In this document: one piece after another, positions 1 to 8,716 of the stretch | Numbering within the stretch: the first letter of the stretch is position 1 | How the letters are laid out: each line of letters starts with the position of its first letter | NCBI RefSeq assembly: GCF_014322795.1 | Contig: NZ_JAASTT010000007.1 | Span: 62,001 to 126,000 of the forward strand | DNA from: Paenilisteria portnoyi | GTDB taxonomy: Bacteria; Bacillota; Bacilli; Lactobacillales; Listeriaceae | DNA: 64,000 nt | Direction of reading: 5' to 3' | Made by a program: the position numbers and the translations under genes | The notes under the pieces: generated by a model | Told to the model about the DNA's origin: nothing | Databases searched by the model: none | Seen by the model: the letters and a program-made list of their open reading frames with translations, nothing else

Positions 1-1
1 T

Positions 2-214
2 GGTACAAATATTTGGGCTGGTCGAGACTTACTTAAAATGGAAGAACTAGAGACCGGCCTTGCTTATTTTTCCATTAAAGTAGGAGAATTAGACGTTCTA
101 GAGAAGCGGCTGCGAGCATATGATATACCCTATGAAAAAGATTCGGATACTCTGATTACGTTAGAAGACCCAAACGGGATTAACATAAAGATTGTGACTA
201 ATACAAAAAGCTAA
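2..214 (+). CDS. VOC (glyoxalase/dioxygenase-like) family protein, C-terminal part
   Basis: Only the last 70 codons are inside the window; the start lies upstream. The visible part has the second half of a vicinal-oxygen-chelate fold: a strand, a helix with LDVLEKRLRAYDIPYEK, and the end motif LEDPNGINIKIV, which is where VOC enzymes carry a conserved metal-proximal Asp-Pro-x-Gly/Asn turn. Proteins of this kind include catechol-2,3-dioxygenase-like CatE and glyoxalase I, which are metal-dependent cytosolic enzymes. The substrate cannot be deduced from this fragment. A strong hairpin terminator follows the stop codon immediately. Confidence 0.6.
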   Translation, partial: GTNIWAGRDLLKMEELETGLAYFSIKVGELDVLEKRLRAYDIPYEKDSDTLITLEDPNGINIKIVTNTKS

Positions 215-243
215 GCATCGTTTCGATGCTTAGCTTTTCTTTA
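205..243. terminator. Bidirectional intrinsic terminator
   Basis: A perfect 15-bp stem (206-220 pairs with 224-238) with a three-base loop is flanked by A and T runs. It can serve both the VOC gene on the plus strand and the convergent small membrane-protein gene. Confidence 0.85.
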
Positions 244-269
244 TAGGCAAAATTTTGCTATAATTGATT

Positions 270-569
270 TTAAGAGTGCTTCCAATTCTTGTGACGCGTT
301 GTCGTCTTCTTTAGTAGCCAATGTGCAAGTCCAAGTGCGGCTTGAATGAGTACGAAAGTTAAAATGCCTAGGTTCAGATAGAATAGGGCAGTTTGGGCTT
401 CTGCTGGGAATGCGCGTTGAACGAATAGAAAAGCCAGAAAGAAACCAGCATTGGCGCCAAGAGAGACCCAGTAAGCAGAGATTTTCCCAAGTTTACTAAT
501 GACAAAAGATAGCGTAAAGAAAAAGATCGCGAAACAAAAACCAATCAATATCATTTGTATCGATTCCAT
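270..569 (-). CDS. Small multi-pass membrane protein of unknown function
   Basis: This 99-residue protein has about three hydrophobic helices (near residues 4-24, 35-52 and 63-83) and a basic C-terminal tail (KKTTTRHKNWKHS), so it is probably an inner-membrane protein with a cytoplasmic C-terminus. The ATG at 569 is preferred because AGGTG lies six bases upstream; a GTG three codons earlier is less well placed. I recognise no family motif. It is convergent with the VOC gene and divergent from corA, so it is probably transcribed alone. Confidence 0.6.
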   Translation of the reverse strand: MESIQMILIGFCFAIFFFTLSFVISKLGKISAYWVSLGANAGFFLAFLFVQRAFPAEAQTALFYLNLGILTFVLIQAALGLAHWLLKKTTTRHKNWKHS

Positions 570-683
570 GACGCTCACCTCGTATTATTACGGAATTGGT
601 ATTGTTGATAATAATTGTAACACAAATGAAATGTATTGTAAAGGTTACATAAGACAGGCCTTATTCGGTAGGGGGGGATACGG

Positions 684-1637
684 ATGATTGAATATTATAG
701 GACACAAGAAAATGATGAAATACGCCAAATTGAAGGCTATCAGGTAGGATGCTGGGTTCATGTTGTGGCGCCGAGTCCGGATGAGATTGACTATTTATCA
801 AAAAAACTAGATATACCAAAGGATCATATTTTAGACCCGCTGGATAAAGAGGAACGTTCACGGATTGAATTGAAGCATGTAGAGGAGAATTTCAAACATT
901 CTTTGGTTATTGTGGATTGTCCGATAGAGGCAAAGGATGAAATGGGCTTTCTCGAGTTCAAGACGATACCGATTGGAATTATTACCACAAAAGAAGTTGT
1001 GGTAACCGTTGTGCTGAAACAACTGCCGGTACTTGAAGATATTATGGATAGGCGCATGGAGCAGTACAATACAGCCAACCATGTCCAGTTTTTGTTACAA
1101 ATTCTGTATGCTGTCTCCTACTACTTTTTGAAATATTTAAATAGCTTAATTGAGCATATGCATACACTTGAAAAAGATATTCGTCAGTCTATGCAAAATG
1201 AAGAGTTGTATGCTTTTATGGCGGCGCAACGAAGCTTAGTATTTTTTGCAACAGCGCTTCAATCCAATAAGGCTGTTCTGGATAAAATGATTCAGGCGGG
1301 ACATTACACGGATAAGGATGAGGATGAGGAGTTATTGCAGGATGTTATCATCGAAAATAAGCAAGCAATCGCGATGACGGATACATATACGCAAATTGTT
1401 GGCGGGATGTCTGACACTTTTTCGTCTGTGATTGCGAATAATTTAAACCGGGTGATGAAATTTTTGACGTCGTTTACGATTATTTTGTCGTTACCAACCA
1501 TTGTGGCGAGCATTTACGGGATGAATGTGAAGCTACCATTTTCAAATCAGGAATATGCCTTTGGGCTGATTATGGTTGGAACATTGATTATTACGATTAT
1601 CACGACAGTTATATTTTGGCGCAAAAAGTACTTCTAA
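684..1637 (+). CDS. corA: CorA-family divalent cation (Mg2+/Co2+) channel
   Basis: The protein has the CorA layout: a cytoplasmic alpha/beta N-domain, a long stalk helix (about residues 140-250) and two C-terminal membrane helices. The signature YGMN, here in SIYGMNVKLPF around residue 280, marks the periplasmic loop that forms the selectivity filter. It then ends with a second membrane helix and the basic tail WRRKKYF-like FWRKKYF. The length of 317 is normal for the family. The ribosome binding site is an unusual run of seven G bases directly before ATACGG-ATG. CorA pentamers import Mg2+; Co2+ or Zn2+ transport by divergent members is possible. Confidence 0.88.
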   Translation: MIEYYRTQENDEIRQIEGYQVGCWVHVVAPSPDEIDYLSKKLDIPKDHILDPLDKEERSRIELKHVEENFKHSLVIVDCPIEAKDEMGFLEFKTIPIGIITTKEVVVTVVLKQLPVLEDIMDRRMEQYNTANHVQFLLQILYAVSYYFLKYLNSLIEHMHTLEKDIRQSMQNEELYAFMAAQRSLVFFATALQSNKAVLDKMIQAGHYTDKDEDEELLQDVIIENKQAIAMTDTYTQIVGGMSDTFSSVIANNLNRVMKFLTSFTIILSLPTIVASIYGMNVKLPFSNQEYAFGLIMVGTLIITIITTVIFWRKKYF

Positions 1638-1666
1638 AATGGGACTTCGAGAGGAACTGATTCTTT

Positions 1667-2308
1667 ATGGAAAAACAAAACTATGAGAAAAAAGCGTACG
1701 AAACAATGAAGGAAAAGATTTTGAATGGGCAATTGCGAACGGGGGATCGGGTGCCTGAAAATATGATTGCAAAAGAGCTCGGCATCAGCCGGACACCAGT
1801 TCGCCGTGCTTTAGTTATGCTTGAAACAGAGGGCTTTTTGACGATTGAGAGTAATCGTGGTGCTTTTGTTTGTGAGAGTAAGGTGACGGTAGGCAAGTTC
1901 ATTGAGATGTTGGAAATGTTGGAAGTTCTAACGATTAAGACGATGGATAAAATCGAGACGAAGGGAATTTCTTTTGAGCCGCAGCATTTGTATAAACGTC
2001 TATCTGTCATGGAAGGGCATTTGAAAACCGGGAATAGCAACGGATTTGTGGAAGAGGGATGGCAAACAGTTTTTGATTTTATCGCTTATATGGGGAATTC
2101 TTACGCTGACAGTGCAGTTAGAAAGATGGGAATCGATTTTTTGACGAAGGCACCGAAAGAAATTATTTTAATACCATTCCAAAATGGAGCTTATTTAATT
2201 GAGCAGTATCTTAGAATGAATGAGCTGCTAAGGACGAAGGATTTTGATAAGGCAGAGACGATTGTTCGCGAATTAGTCAATTATTTTATTATAAAAACGT
2301 TCCGATAG
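1667..2308 (+). CDS. GntR-family transcriptional regulator (first of a tandem pair)
   Basis: Residues 1-70 form a GntR winged helix-turn-helix: YETMKEKILNGQLRTGD, then ENMIAKELGISRTPVRRAL and the wing EGFLTIESNRGAFV. The C-terminal part (about 75-213) is all-helical, like the FCD/effector domains of the FadR branch, but I do not see the metal-binding His pattern of typical FCD proteins, so the ligand is unknown. The gene starts 29 bp after corA and a paralogous regulator follows immediately. Tandem paralogues with divergent effector domains suggest duplication. Confidence 0.75.
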   Translation: MEKQNYEKKAYETMKEKILNGQLRTGDRVPENMIAKELGISRTPVRRALVMLETEGFLTIESNRGAFVCESKVTVGKFIEMLEMLEVLTIKTMDKIETKGISFEPQHLYKRLSVMEGHLKTGNSNGFVEEGWQTVFDFIAYMGNSYADSAVRKMGIDFLTKAPKEIILIPFQNGAYLIEQYLRMNELLRTKDFDKAETIVRELVNYFIIKTFR

Positions 2309-2328
2309 GTGAAATTTTTGGAAGGTTA

Positions 2329-2337
2329 TGCTACAAT
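2329..2337 (+). promoter_or_regulatory. Possible extended -10 promoter for the second GntR gene
   Basis: TG-C-TACAAT forms an extended -10 element 31 bp upstream of the TTG start at 2369. No good -35 box is seen at the proper distance. The second regulator may therefore have its own start as well as read-through from the first. Confidence 0.4.
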
Positions 2338-2368
2338 ATTCGTAATTAAGATAGGGGTGTCGAGAGCA

Positions 2369-3025
2369 TTGAAAAGTAAACGAGAGTATAAGACGCTAGA
2401 CAGAATGGTCTATTTTAGCATTATTGAGAAGATAAAAACAGGAGAATTAAAACCGAACGAACATTTAACAGAGGAACGCTTAGCCAAGGAATTAGATGTT
2501 AGTAGGTCGCCGATACGTAAGGCAATTACGGCATTGGTTTCAGAGGGAATTCTAGATTATCGTACATATAGCGGTGTTGTTGTTCGAGATTCGATGATTG
2601 ATCCGGCGAAATACGCGTATCTTTTAGAAGTAATTGAAGTGTTTATGGATGCGGCAATTCAGAAAATGAAGAAAAACAATACGCCGGTCGATATAGCGGC
2701 GCTACGGAATTATATTGCGTCAATGGACCGCTCTTCTTATTTGCAAAATATGGAGGATTACATCTTCAATCAACATCAATTTTTCTTCCGTATCCTAAAA
2801 CATGATCCGAATCCGTATTATTATGAGAATGTGAAGCGCGTCTTTTTCACGATTAACAATTTTTCGATGGAAACGGTCGTGAAGCAAGGTTCGGAGGATA
2901 AACGTGATTTGACTGTCAAGAAATTTACAGCGATTGCTGATGCCTTTGAACAAAATGAATATGATGTAGCGAATGAGCGTATTCAAGCTTTGTTTAACGA
3001 TTTTGCGCTTAGTGCTTTTCGGTGA
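2369..3025 (+). CDS. GntR-family transcriptional regulator (second of a tandem pair)
   Basis: This is a 218-residue paralogue of the preceding gene with the same arrangement: an N-terminal winged helix (KIKTGELKPNEHLTEERLA, then ELDVSRSPIRKAI and wing EGILDYRTYSGVVV) and a helical C-terminal domain that ends DFALSAFR. The TTG at 2369 is chosen because AGGGGTG lies ten bases upstream. The in-frame GTG directly after the upstream stop would add 20 residues unlike the family. No target operon is adjacent except corA upstream and a convergent GNAT gene downstream. Confidence 0.72.
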   Translation: MKSKREYKTLDRMVYFSIIEKIKTGELKPNEHLTEERLAKELDVSRSPIRKAITALVSEGILDYRTYSGVVVRDSMIDPAKYAYLLEVIEVFMDAAIQKMKKNNTPVDIAALRNYIASMDRSSYLQNMEDYIFNQHQFFFRILKHDPNPYYYENVKRVFFTINNFSMETVVKQGSEDKRDLTVKKFTAIADAFEQNEYDVANERIQALFNDFALSAFR

Positions 3026-3035
3026 AGAGTACACG

Positions 3036-3075
3036 TAAAAGAACATAGGACATGATATCCTACGTTCTTTTTTCG
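3036..3075. terminator. Bidirectional terminator between GntR and GNAT genes
   Basis: AAAGAACATAGGA pairs with TCCTACGTTCTTT around an ATGATA loop, with A and T runs on the two sides. It lies between convergent genes and overlaps the 3' end of the GNAT gene. Confidence 0.8.
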
Positions 3076-3599
3076 TATATGCAGAAACCATCGATGATTG
3101 CCATTTGTGTGAAGCCAGCATTTTGATAAAGTGTATTTAACTTTTGATTATCGGCAATGCAGTCGAGGCGGAGATATTGATAATTGTTCTGTGCAGATTC
3201 GATAGCTGCCCAGTCTAGAAGCGCTTGGCTTAAGTTTTGACCGGCGAAGGCTCTTGCAATCATTAAGCGATGTAAGTATCGCGCAGGTGTTTGATAACCG
3301 TGGTCACGCCATAAACGTTCATCCCATTCACTTGCTGTTTTTCGTAAAATAAAGGCTGCGGCGATGCCTTTTGATTTTGTTTCACGAACTAAAAAGACCT
3401 CACCATCTCGAATGCGATTTTTTAGCCCATGGACATCTTTTCCTTCTAAAATATCGCTCCATTGAGAGGAACCAGAATTCTTTAGCCAAGATGCCGTATC
3501 GATCATAAGTTGCTGTAAAGAGGCTTCGTCGGAAACGGAAGCCTCTTGCATCGTGAAAATAGAATTGCCTAACGAAATATTATTTTTGTTCGTCGTCAT
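3060..3599 (-). CDS. GNAT-family N-acetyltransferase
   Basis: The 179-residue protein has GNAT features: a central strand VFLVRETKSKGIAAAFIL, the acetyl-CoA region ARAFAGQNLSQALLDWA, in which the usual R/Q-x-x-G-x-G/A loop is weak, and the C-terminal LDCIADNQKLNTLYQNAGF, where GNATs carry the conserved N-x-x-x-x-x-Y-x-x-x-GF motif. It overlaps the 3' end of the DUF975 gene by about 20 bp, which argues for translational coupling. The ATG at 3599 has a weak GGAA site; the ATG at 3551 is an alternative start. The substrate is unknown. Confidence 0.68.
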   Translation of the reverse strand: MTTNKNNISLGNSIFTMQEASVSDEASLQQLMIDTASWLKNSGSSQWSDILEGKDVHGLKNRIRDGEVFLVRETKSKGIAAAFILRKTASEWDERLWRDHGYQTPARYLHRLMIARAFAGQNLSQALLDWAAIESAQNNYQYLRLDCIADNQKLNTLYQNAGFTQMAIIDGFCIYEKRT

Positions 3600-4641
3600 T
3601 CTTTTGTTCCGTTGTTTCTTCGTGATCTGCAGGTTGAGATGGGCGGACAGCTTCACTTATTGTATCGTCAGGTGTTTCTTCTGTTGGGGTTGCTGGCGTA
3701 CTTACATCGGCTTCTGGTTCTGCATCAGGAGCTGCAACCGGATCAACCATGTGATCAGCACCCCACGTTTTATTCTCGAAATGCGGCGCTTCAGGCTCAT
3801 CGACTGGTGTTGGATCAACTGGTGGAATCGCGCCAAATGTTGTGTCATCTTCTGGAACTGTCGTTGTGTAGCCCGCCGTATCCGTGTCGCCGCCAAAGGT
3901 TCCAGTACTTGCATATAAATCGTCGTAGAACACCGCGCAAGCTACAAGAACTTGTGGATAAATCCAAATGGCTAAGCCGAATAATACAGCAAGCATCAAA
4001 AAGTACCCAAGAATAAAGACAATCGCAAATACTGGACTCATATCTGGTACGTTGCTATAGTAGTCATACGAATACGAATTATAGCCATAGTCAAACATTG
4101 CTGTTGTAGCCATTGCAATGATTCCAAGTACCATCATAATGATAACAGGGATAAAGAATACCCAAACATAAGATAGCACAAGTCCAAACAAGCGACCTTT
4201 GTGCCCATTCATGCGGTGGCGACTTTCTGTAATCGCGTCAAGCGGAGAAATATTAGGATCGTCACGTAAAATCATAAATGTTTGCGAGTATGAAAATGAT
4301 TTAATAATACCAGGAATAAGGAATAATAAACTCCATAAAAATGTAAAAATAAATACAAGTACCGCTGCAAGCAAATTACGACCAAACGTTTTAAAACCGC
4401 TAAATAAATAACCAATTTCCGGCTTCTCTTGTCGGCTAATAGCAAGGAAGAACCAAGTTGCACCAATCATAAAAGGACCAGCAAAAACATAATAAGCAAT
4501 CGTTCCAAGCACTGGAATGAAATTAATCATCGACACAGCCATTAAAATCACATAAGCAAGCGCCATACCCCCAATTGCCAGTCCCCAATTACCCTTCAAG
4601 GACTGCTTCGTCATTTTCCTAACTTCTGAAATACTCATCAT
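3580..4641 (-). CDS. DUF975 family multi-pass membrane protein
   Basis: The start MMSISEVRKMTKQSLKGNWG is typical of DUF975 proteins and follows AAAGGGGAT by ten bases, so upstream in-frame ATG codons are rejected. About five to six membrane helices lie between residues 20 and 250. The DUF975 motif with FSYSQTFMILRDDPNISPLDAI follows the third helix. The last 100 residues are a long Pro/Glu/Asp/Thr-rich low-complexity tail (DTTFGAIPPVDPTPVDEPE), probably disordered and cytoplasmic. The function of the family is not established. It is co-transcribed with the overlapping GNAT gene. Confidence 0.78.
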   Translation of the reverse strand: MMSISEVRKMTKQSLKGNWGLAIGGMALAYVILMAVSMINFIPVLGTIAYYVFAGPFMIGATWFFLAISRQEKPEIGYLFSGFKTFGRNLLAAVLVFIFTFLWSLLFLIPGIIKSFSYSQTFMILRDDPNISPLDAITESRHRMNGHKGRLFGLVLSYVWVFFIPVIIMMVLGIIAMATTAMFDYGYNSYSYDYYSNVPDMSPVFAIVFILGYFLMLAVLFGLAIWIYPQVLVACAVFYDDLYASTGTFGGDTDTAGYTTTVPEDDTTFGAIPPVDPTPVDEPEAPHFENKTWGADHMVDPVAAPDAEPEADVSTPATPTEETPDDTISEAVRPSQPADHEETTEQKNDDEQK

Positions 4642-4746
4642 AAAAATTCTATCCCCTTTCTTTTGTGAAAATCCATATATACTTAAAAGTACCATAGAAT
4701 CAGTCACATTGATAGTGATAATCCCAATTTTTATAAAATGATTGAC

Positions 4747-4775
4747 TTTTCAATGAAAGGGGAATAAGGTAAAAT
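4747..4775 (+). promoter_or_regulatory. Putative sigma-A promoter
   Basis: TTTTCA and TAAAAT are separated by 17 bp, with the -10 box 33 bp before the start of the small coiled-coil gene. A nearby TTGACT is 22 bp from the -10 and therefore less likely to be used. Confidence 0.45.
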
Positions 4776-4808
4776 AGATCTGAATGAGTCACTTGGAGGT
4801 GAAAATAC

Positions 4809-5000
4809 ATGGCCTATGAAAAACAAGATTTAGAGGATCGTCTTATTGAATTGCGCCGCCAGCATCAGGAGTTGCTTGGGGAAACGGACCAATTTAATGA
4901 TGCTAATTTAGTAAATGGTACGATTTCAGCTACCGAATTAAGAATGAATGCACTTGAAAAAGAAATCAAATCAGTGGAGAAAAAACTAAATAAATTATAA
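4809..5000 (+). CDS. Small coiled-coil protein of unknown function
   Basis: A 63-residue charged protein with heptad-like spacing at both ends (DLEDRLIELRRQHQELL and MNALEKEIKSVEKKLNKL) around a polar linker. This predicts a short helical hairpin or coiled coil. TTGGAGGTGA gives a strong ribosome binding site. I recognise no family. It lies 88 bp upstream of a phosphatase gene in the same direction, so they are probably one transcript. Confidence 0.6.
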   Translation: MAYEKQDLEDRLIELRRQHQELLGETDQFNDANLVNGTISATELRMNALEKEIKSVEKKLNKL

Positions 5001-5088
5001 AATGATCTTGATTAATACACAGATCAGCCTTTCGAAGTTTGGTGTTTTTAGCCAATGCTTCAGAGGTACTACATATGAGGTGATAGCG

Positions 5089-5808
5089 ATGGATTACATT
5101 TTTGCAGTTGGTGATATTCATGGAGAAATAGCGGCTTTCGAGGAGCTTTTAACGCATTGGAATCCTGATAAGGAGCGTTTGTTATCTGTTGGTGATTTAA
5201 TCGATCGCGGAACAAATCCAGGCGCTGTTATTCGTAAAGCGATGTTTCTTGAGGCGAAGTATGATGCCATTTTCTTGCGTGGGAATCATGAAAATATGCT
5301 ATTGGATTGGCTTGCAGCACCGAGTGAGAAAATGATGTACTACATTAGTCAAGGCGGAATGGAAACAATCGAAAGCTTACTAGCCTACAAAAACGTCGCA
5401 AAAATAACACCCGAAGAACTAGCGCGGCGTGTGGAAGATGAGGCGGCGGCCGAACTTGTCTTTATTAGAAAACGGCCATATTATATGGAATGGGGTCGTT
5501 TTGTATTTGTGCATGCGGGTGTTGATTTGGAATTATCCGATTGGAAACAGACGTCAGAACATGACATGGTTTGGATTCGAGAGCCGTTTCAACAAGGTTC
5601 AAATCGGACGGGAAAGACGTTTGTAGTAGGTCATACGCCAACAGAGAGTTTGAATGCCGATGGTGAGAGCGCTATTTGGTATTCGCCAGACCGTTCGATT
5701 ATCGATATTGACGGTGGAGCAGTATTTGGTGGAGCTTTGCACGGTGTTCTATTATCACAAGCTGGTGTGGAGAAAACGTATAGTATTCATAATAACAAAG
5801 AAGTTTAG
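5089..5808 (+). CDS. PrpE-like serine/threonine or diadenosine-polyphosphate phosphatase
   Basis: All metallophosphoesterase motifs are present in order: VGDIHGE (residue ~7), SVGDLIDRG (~40), LRGNHENML (~70) and VVGHTPTES (~180). Their Asp, His and Asn residues bind the two metals. The 239-residue size fits PrpA/PrpE-like protein phosphatases and Ap4A hydrolases. The ATG at 5089 follows GAGGTGATAGCG; the 29 in-frame codons upstream have no ribosome binding site and do not resemble the family. The exact substrate cannot be read from the sequence. Confidence 0.8.
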   Translation: MDYIFAVGDIHGEIAAFEELLTHWNPDKERLLSVGDLIDRGTNPGAVIRKAMFLEAKYDAIFLRGNHENMLLDWLAAPSEKMMYYISQGGMETIESLLAYKNVAKITPEELARRVEDEAAAELVFIRKRPYYMEWGRFVFVHAGVDLELSDWKQTSEHDMVWIREPFQQGSNRTGKTFVVGHTPTESLNADGESAIWYSPDRSIIDIDGGAVFGGALHGVLLSQAGVEKTYSIHNNKEV

Positions 5809-5833
5809 ACACAGCGTCTAAACTTCTTTGTTT
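5794..5833. terminator. Bidirectional terminator
   Basis: A perfect 17-bp stem (5794-5810 with 5816-5832) overlaps the 3' ends of the convergent phosphatase and oxidoreductase genes. A and T runs flank it on both sides. Confidence 0.85.
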
Positions 5834-6831
5834 CCCCAAATTTTATGGAGTAGTTCGTAGTTTTTCAGTTTGAGCGCAGGGTCGTAGATGTTGGAAGCAA
5901 CAATCAGTTCGTCGGGTTGATGCGTATCCATGAATTGTTGTAGTTCCGCTTTTACTTTTTGCTGGTCGCCGATGAAGGAATACTTTAGTTGATGCTGTAG
6001 CGCATGTTTTTCGTATTCGGACCAGTGTTGCTCCATATTAGAAACGGGTTTTGGAAGTGGGGTAGGAGCGCCCCGTGTCAGATTTAAGAACGAGAGATAG
6101 CCTGATGTTGCTAGAATATTAGCTTCCTCAATGGTATCACTAATAATCGTGCTGACCGTCACCATAGCATAAGGCTCATCCAAAACGTCCGATGGCTCAA
6201 AGCGACTGCGGTAAAGTTCCAACGCATTTTCTAATTCATCGGGTGCAAAATGGCTTGCAAATGCAAAAGGTAAACCCAATTTCGCGGCTAACTTAGCGCT
6301 ATAAGTACTAGAACCAAGCAAATAAAGTGGCACGTGGAGACCTCGACCGGGAATTGCGACGATACCATTATTGCCGCCATCTGAAAAATAGTTACCTAGT
6401 TCAATCACCGAATTAGGAAAAGCTTCTACTGTTTCATGTAAGTCCCGACGAAGTGCCCGTGCTGTTTTGAAATCGGTGCCTGGCGCGCGACCAAGACCGA
6501 GATCAATTCGACCTGGATACATTGTTGCAAGCGTCCCAAACTGCTCCGCGATAATGAGAGGAGAATGATTCGGGAGCATGACGCCACCAGAACCGACGCG
6601 AATTCTTTCGGTATGCCCAGCAAGAAATCCTATCAAAACAGCCGTCGCTGAACTAGCAACACCAGCAATACCATGATGCTCAGCCACCCAATAGCGGTGA
6701 AATCCTGTTTTTTCAGCAAACTGAACGAGCGATTTACTATTTTGAAACGCATCCGCTTCATTGAAACCCTCACGAATGGTTGCTAAATCGAGAATGGATA
6801 AGGGAACTTGCCCAAATTTATTGTTTGTCAT
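5818..6831 (-). CDS. LLM-class flavin-dependent oxidoreductase (bacterial luciferase-like)
   Basis: The 337-residue protein follows the short-chain luciferase-like monooxygenase pattern (YwcH/LuxA-B type): [13 protein letters not shown] at the N-terminus, RYWVAEHHG near residue 45, [17 protein letters not shown] near 75 and [14 protein letters not shown] near 110. These form the TIM-barrel flavin site. Such enzymes use reduced FMN from a partner reductase and O2 or another electron acceptor. The physiological substrate is unknown. It is a single-gene unit. Confidence 0.85.
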   Translation of the reverse strand: MTNNKFGQVPLSILDLATIREGFNEADAFQNSKSLVQFAEKTGFHRYWVAEHHGIAGVASSATAVLIGFLAGHTERIRVGSGGVMLPNHSPLIIAEQFGTLATMYPGRIDLGLGRAPGTDFKTARALRRDLHETVEAFPNSVIELGNYFSDGGNNGIVAIPGRGLHVPLYLLGSSTYSAKLAAKLGLPFAFASHFAPDELENALELYRSRFEPSDVLDEPYAMVTVSTIISDTIEEANILATSGYLSFLNLTRGAPTPLPKPVSNMEQHWSEYEKHALQHQLKYSFIGDQQKVKAELQQFMDTHQPDELIVASNIYDPALKLKNYELLHKIWGNKEV

Positions 6832-6930
6832 AAAATCACTGCCCTTCTTTGACTAATAGTATATGCTTCTTCCTCACCGTAGTCAAAAAAAAGAAACCAC
6901 CCGCTACTCGGAACAAGTGATTTCACATTC

Positions 6931-7866
6931 TCAGTCATTTAAAAAATCTTGTAAAGCCTTCGCATTTGCTGCCACATCAATATCTAGCACAGAACCATGT
7001 GAATTGCGGACATTTTTATACGTACCATCAACAGGTAGCCGGAAATCTTTCATATCTTTGGCGTTGCCTAGCACGAAATCTTTCCCAATTGAGATCATCA
7101 TGCCTGTCGTCACATTCGTATTCGTATAGCCCTGCATCGTACCAATCAAACTTGGAAGCTTCGTTACGGTACCGATACTTTGCGCCTGATCTTTCAGGGC
7201 ATTCAAGACTTGCTGTTGACGACGAACCCGGCCGAAATCACTCTCAGCATCATGACGGAAACGCGCATATTGCAGCAATGTTTCGCCATCCATCGTTTGC
7301 TTACCAGCTTTAATGTTAGCCTCGATATTTTTTGACATATCTTTTTCAGCATCAATCTCGATCCCATTTGGCGCGAGTGTATCGACAATTTTCGGGAACC
7401 CTTCAAAATTAGCAACCACATAATACTCAATATTAACGCCAAAATTCTCTTTGATTGTTTGGCGAACCAGTTCAGGACCACCAAAAGAATAAGCAGCGTT
7501 GATTTTGTTCAAACCGTAACCAGGAATATCGACATATGTATCACGCATAATCGAGACTAATTTCGGTGATTTGGATTTCGTATCATAGTGAGCGATAAGC
7601 AATGAATCCGAACGACCTTGGTCTTTCCCACGCGAATCACTTCCTATTAAAAGCACATTGAGATCATTCACATCTTCCGCTTTTTGCCCATTAAATTCAA
7701 AGTCTTTCATGTTATTATCAGCCTCAGCCGCATTTAGACTCGATTTATACTGATAAAAACCGAATCCAGCAATGGCTAGAATAATGACTAAAATTACTGC
7801 AAAAATAGTCCTGCCTTTTCGTAGTTTCTTCTTCGTTGGTTGATTGCGATCTTGGCGAGTGGCCAT
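6931..7866 (-). CDS. LytR-CpsA-Psr (LCP) cell-wall polymer ligase
   Basis: After a basic N-terminus (RQDRNQPTKKKLRKGR) comes one membrane helix (about residues 24-43), then an extracellular LCP domain. LCP motifs include NVLLIGSDSRGKDQGRSDSLLIAHYD, cut here to its core DSRGKDQGRSDS, then SIMRDTYVDIPGYGLNKINAAY and GETLLQYARFRHDAESDFGR, which supply the Arg and Asp residues that hold the polyprenyl-pyrophosphate. LCP enzymes transfer teichoic acids or other glycopolymers from undecaprenyl phosphate to peptidoglycan. The start at 7866 follows AGGTGAAAGAT. The genome probably has other LCP paralogues. Confidence 0.88.
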   Translation of the reverse strand: MATRQDRNQPTKKKLRKGRTIFAVILVIILAIAGFGFYQYKSSLNAAEADNNMKDFEFNGQKAEDVNDLNVLLIGSDSRGKDQGRSDSLLIAHYDTKSKSPKLVSIMRDTYVDIPGYGLNKINAAYSFGGPELVRQTIKENFGVNIEYYVVANFEGFPKIVDTLAPNGIEIDAEKDMSKNIEANIKAGKQTMDGETLLQYARFRHDAESDFGRVRRQQQVLNALKDQAQSIGTVTKLPSLIGTMQGYTNTNVTTGMMISIGKDFVLGNAKDMKDFRLPVDGTYKNVRNSHGSVLDIDVAANAKALQDFLND

Positions 7867-8016
7867 ATCTTTCACCTCGTTCATTAGATTGAAGCTAACA
7901 ACAAAACAATTCTCCCAGAATAAGTATAGCTAACCAATGTTACACGAATGTTTCAAAATGGGGGCATACACCTAATAAATCGGCGACAAGCGTTAATAGT
8001 AAGGTACCCCTAAAAA

Positions 8017-8580
8017 TCAATAATAAGGCGCCATAAACAAGTAAACGAGTACGCCAGTCAGACTTACATATAGCCAAATTGGCATTGTCCAACGAACGAT
8101 TTTTTTATGTTTTTGGATTTGATTTGTCCAGCCCCATACAAGTGCGAAGAGCGCTAAAGGCACAACGACTGCAGCAAGGAAGCTATGTGTAATCAGGATA
8201 AAGAAGTAAATCGGACGAACAATTCCTTCGCCACCAAAAGTTGATGTTTCGGCAGACATGTAATGAAATGTCAAATAACTAACTAGGAAAAATAACGTCG
8301 ATGTGAAAGCGGCTAAAATGAAGCCACGGTGCATCTTGATATTTTTCTTCGCAATAATCGCCCACAAAGCTATTAACAGAAAAACAAACGTAAAGCTGTT
8401 AAAAATGGCATTGAGACGAGGAAAAACAGATAAGTCATAGTCTACTTTCCCTTGATAACCGATTGGCGAGAAGAATAGCAGTAAAATAACGACTACCGCT
8501 ACGAATGACAAAATCATAATGGGCCAGAAATAGTTTTTTTCAGATGACGCTTTATTTATCGCATCTTTTTTTTGTGTCAT
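8017..8580 (-). CDS. DUF420 family membrane protein (YozB-like)
   Basis: The 187-residue protein has five predicted membrane helices. Conserved DUF420 features are FPRLNAIFNSFTFVFLL, KKNIKMHRGFILAAF with a membrane-proximal His, and HSFLAAVVVPLALFAL. These His residues resemble heme- or copper-site ligands of cytochrome oxidase assembly proteins, the role usually proposed for the family; I infer this only from the family. The start follows GGGGGATTTAAATTT-ATG. It stands alone, ahead of a strong terminator shared with the flanking gene. Confidence 0.8.
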   Translation of the reverse strand: MTQKKDAINKASSEKNYFWPIMILSFVAVVVILLLFFSPIGYQGKVDYDLSVFPRLNAIFNSFTFVFLLIALWAIIAKKNIKMHRGFILAAFTSTLFFLVSYLTFHYMSAETSTFGGEGIVRPIYFFILITHSFLAAVVVPLALFALVWGWTNQIQKHKKIVRWTMPIWLYVSLTGVLVYLFMAPYY

Positions 8581-8662
8581 AAATTTAAATCCCCCTAAAA
8601 TAAGTTTCACTACCATTATAACATGTTCAAAGAGGAAATTGTATGAAAAGTGATTCACAAAC

Positions 8663-8693
8663 AAAAACCAGCGTGCTTCCACGCTGGTTTTTT
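8663..8693. terminator. Intrinsic terminator downstream of pdxK
   Basis: A perfect stem AAAAACCAGCGTG/CACGCTGGTTTTT with a four-base loop. It follows the pdxK stop codon on the minus strand and can act in both directions. Confidence 0.85.
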
Positions 8694-8716
8694 GTTGAGA
8701 AATCAATTCCAGAACC

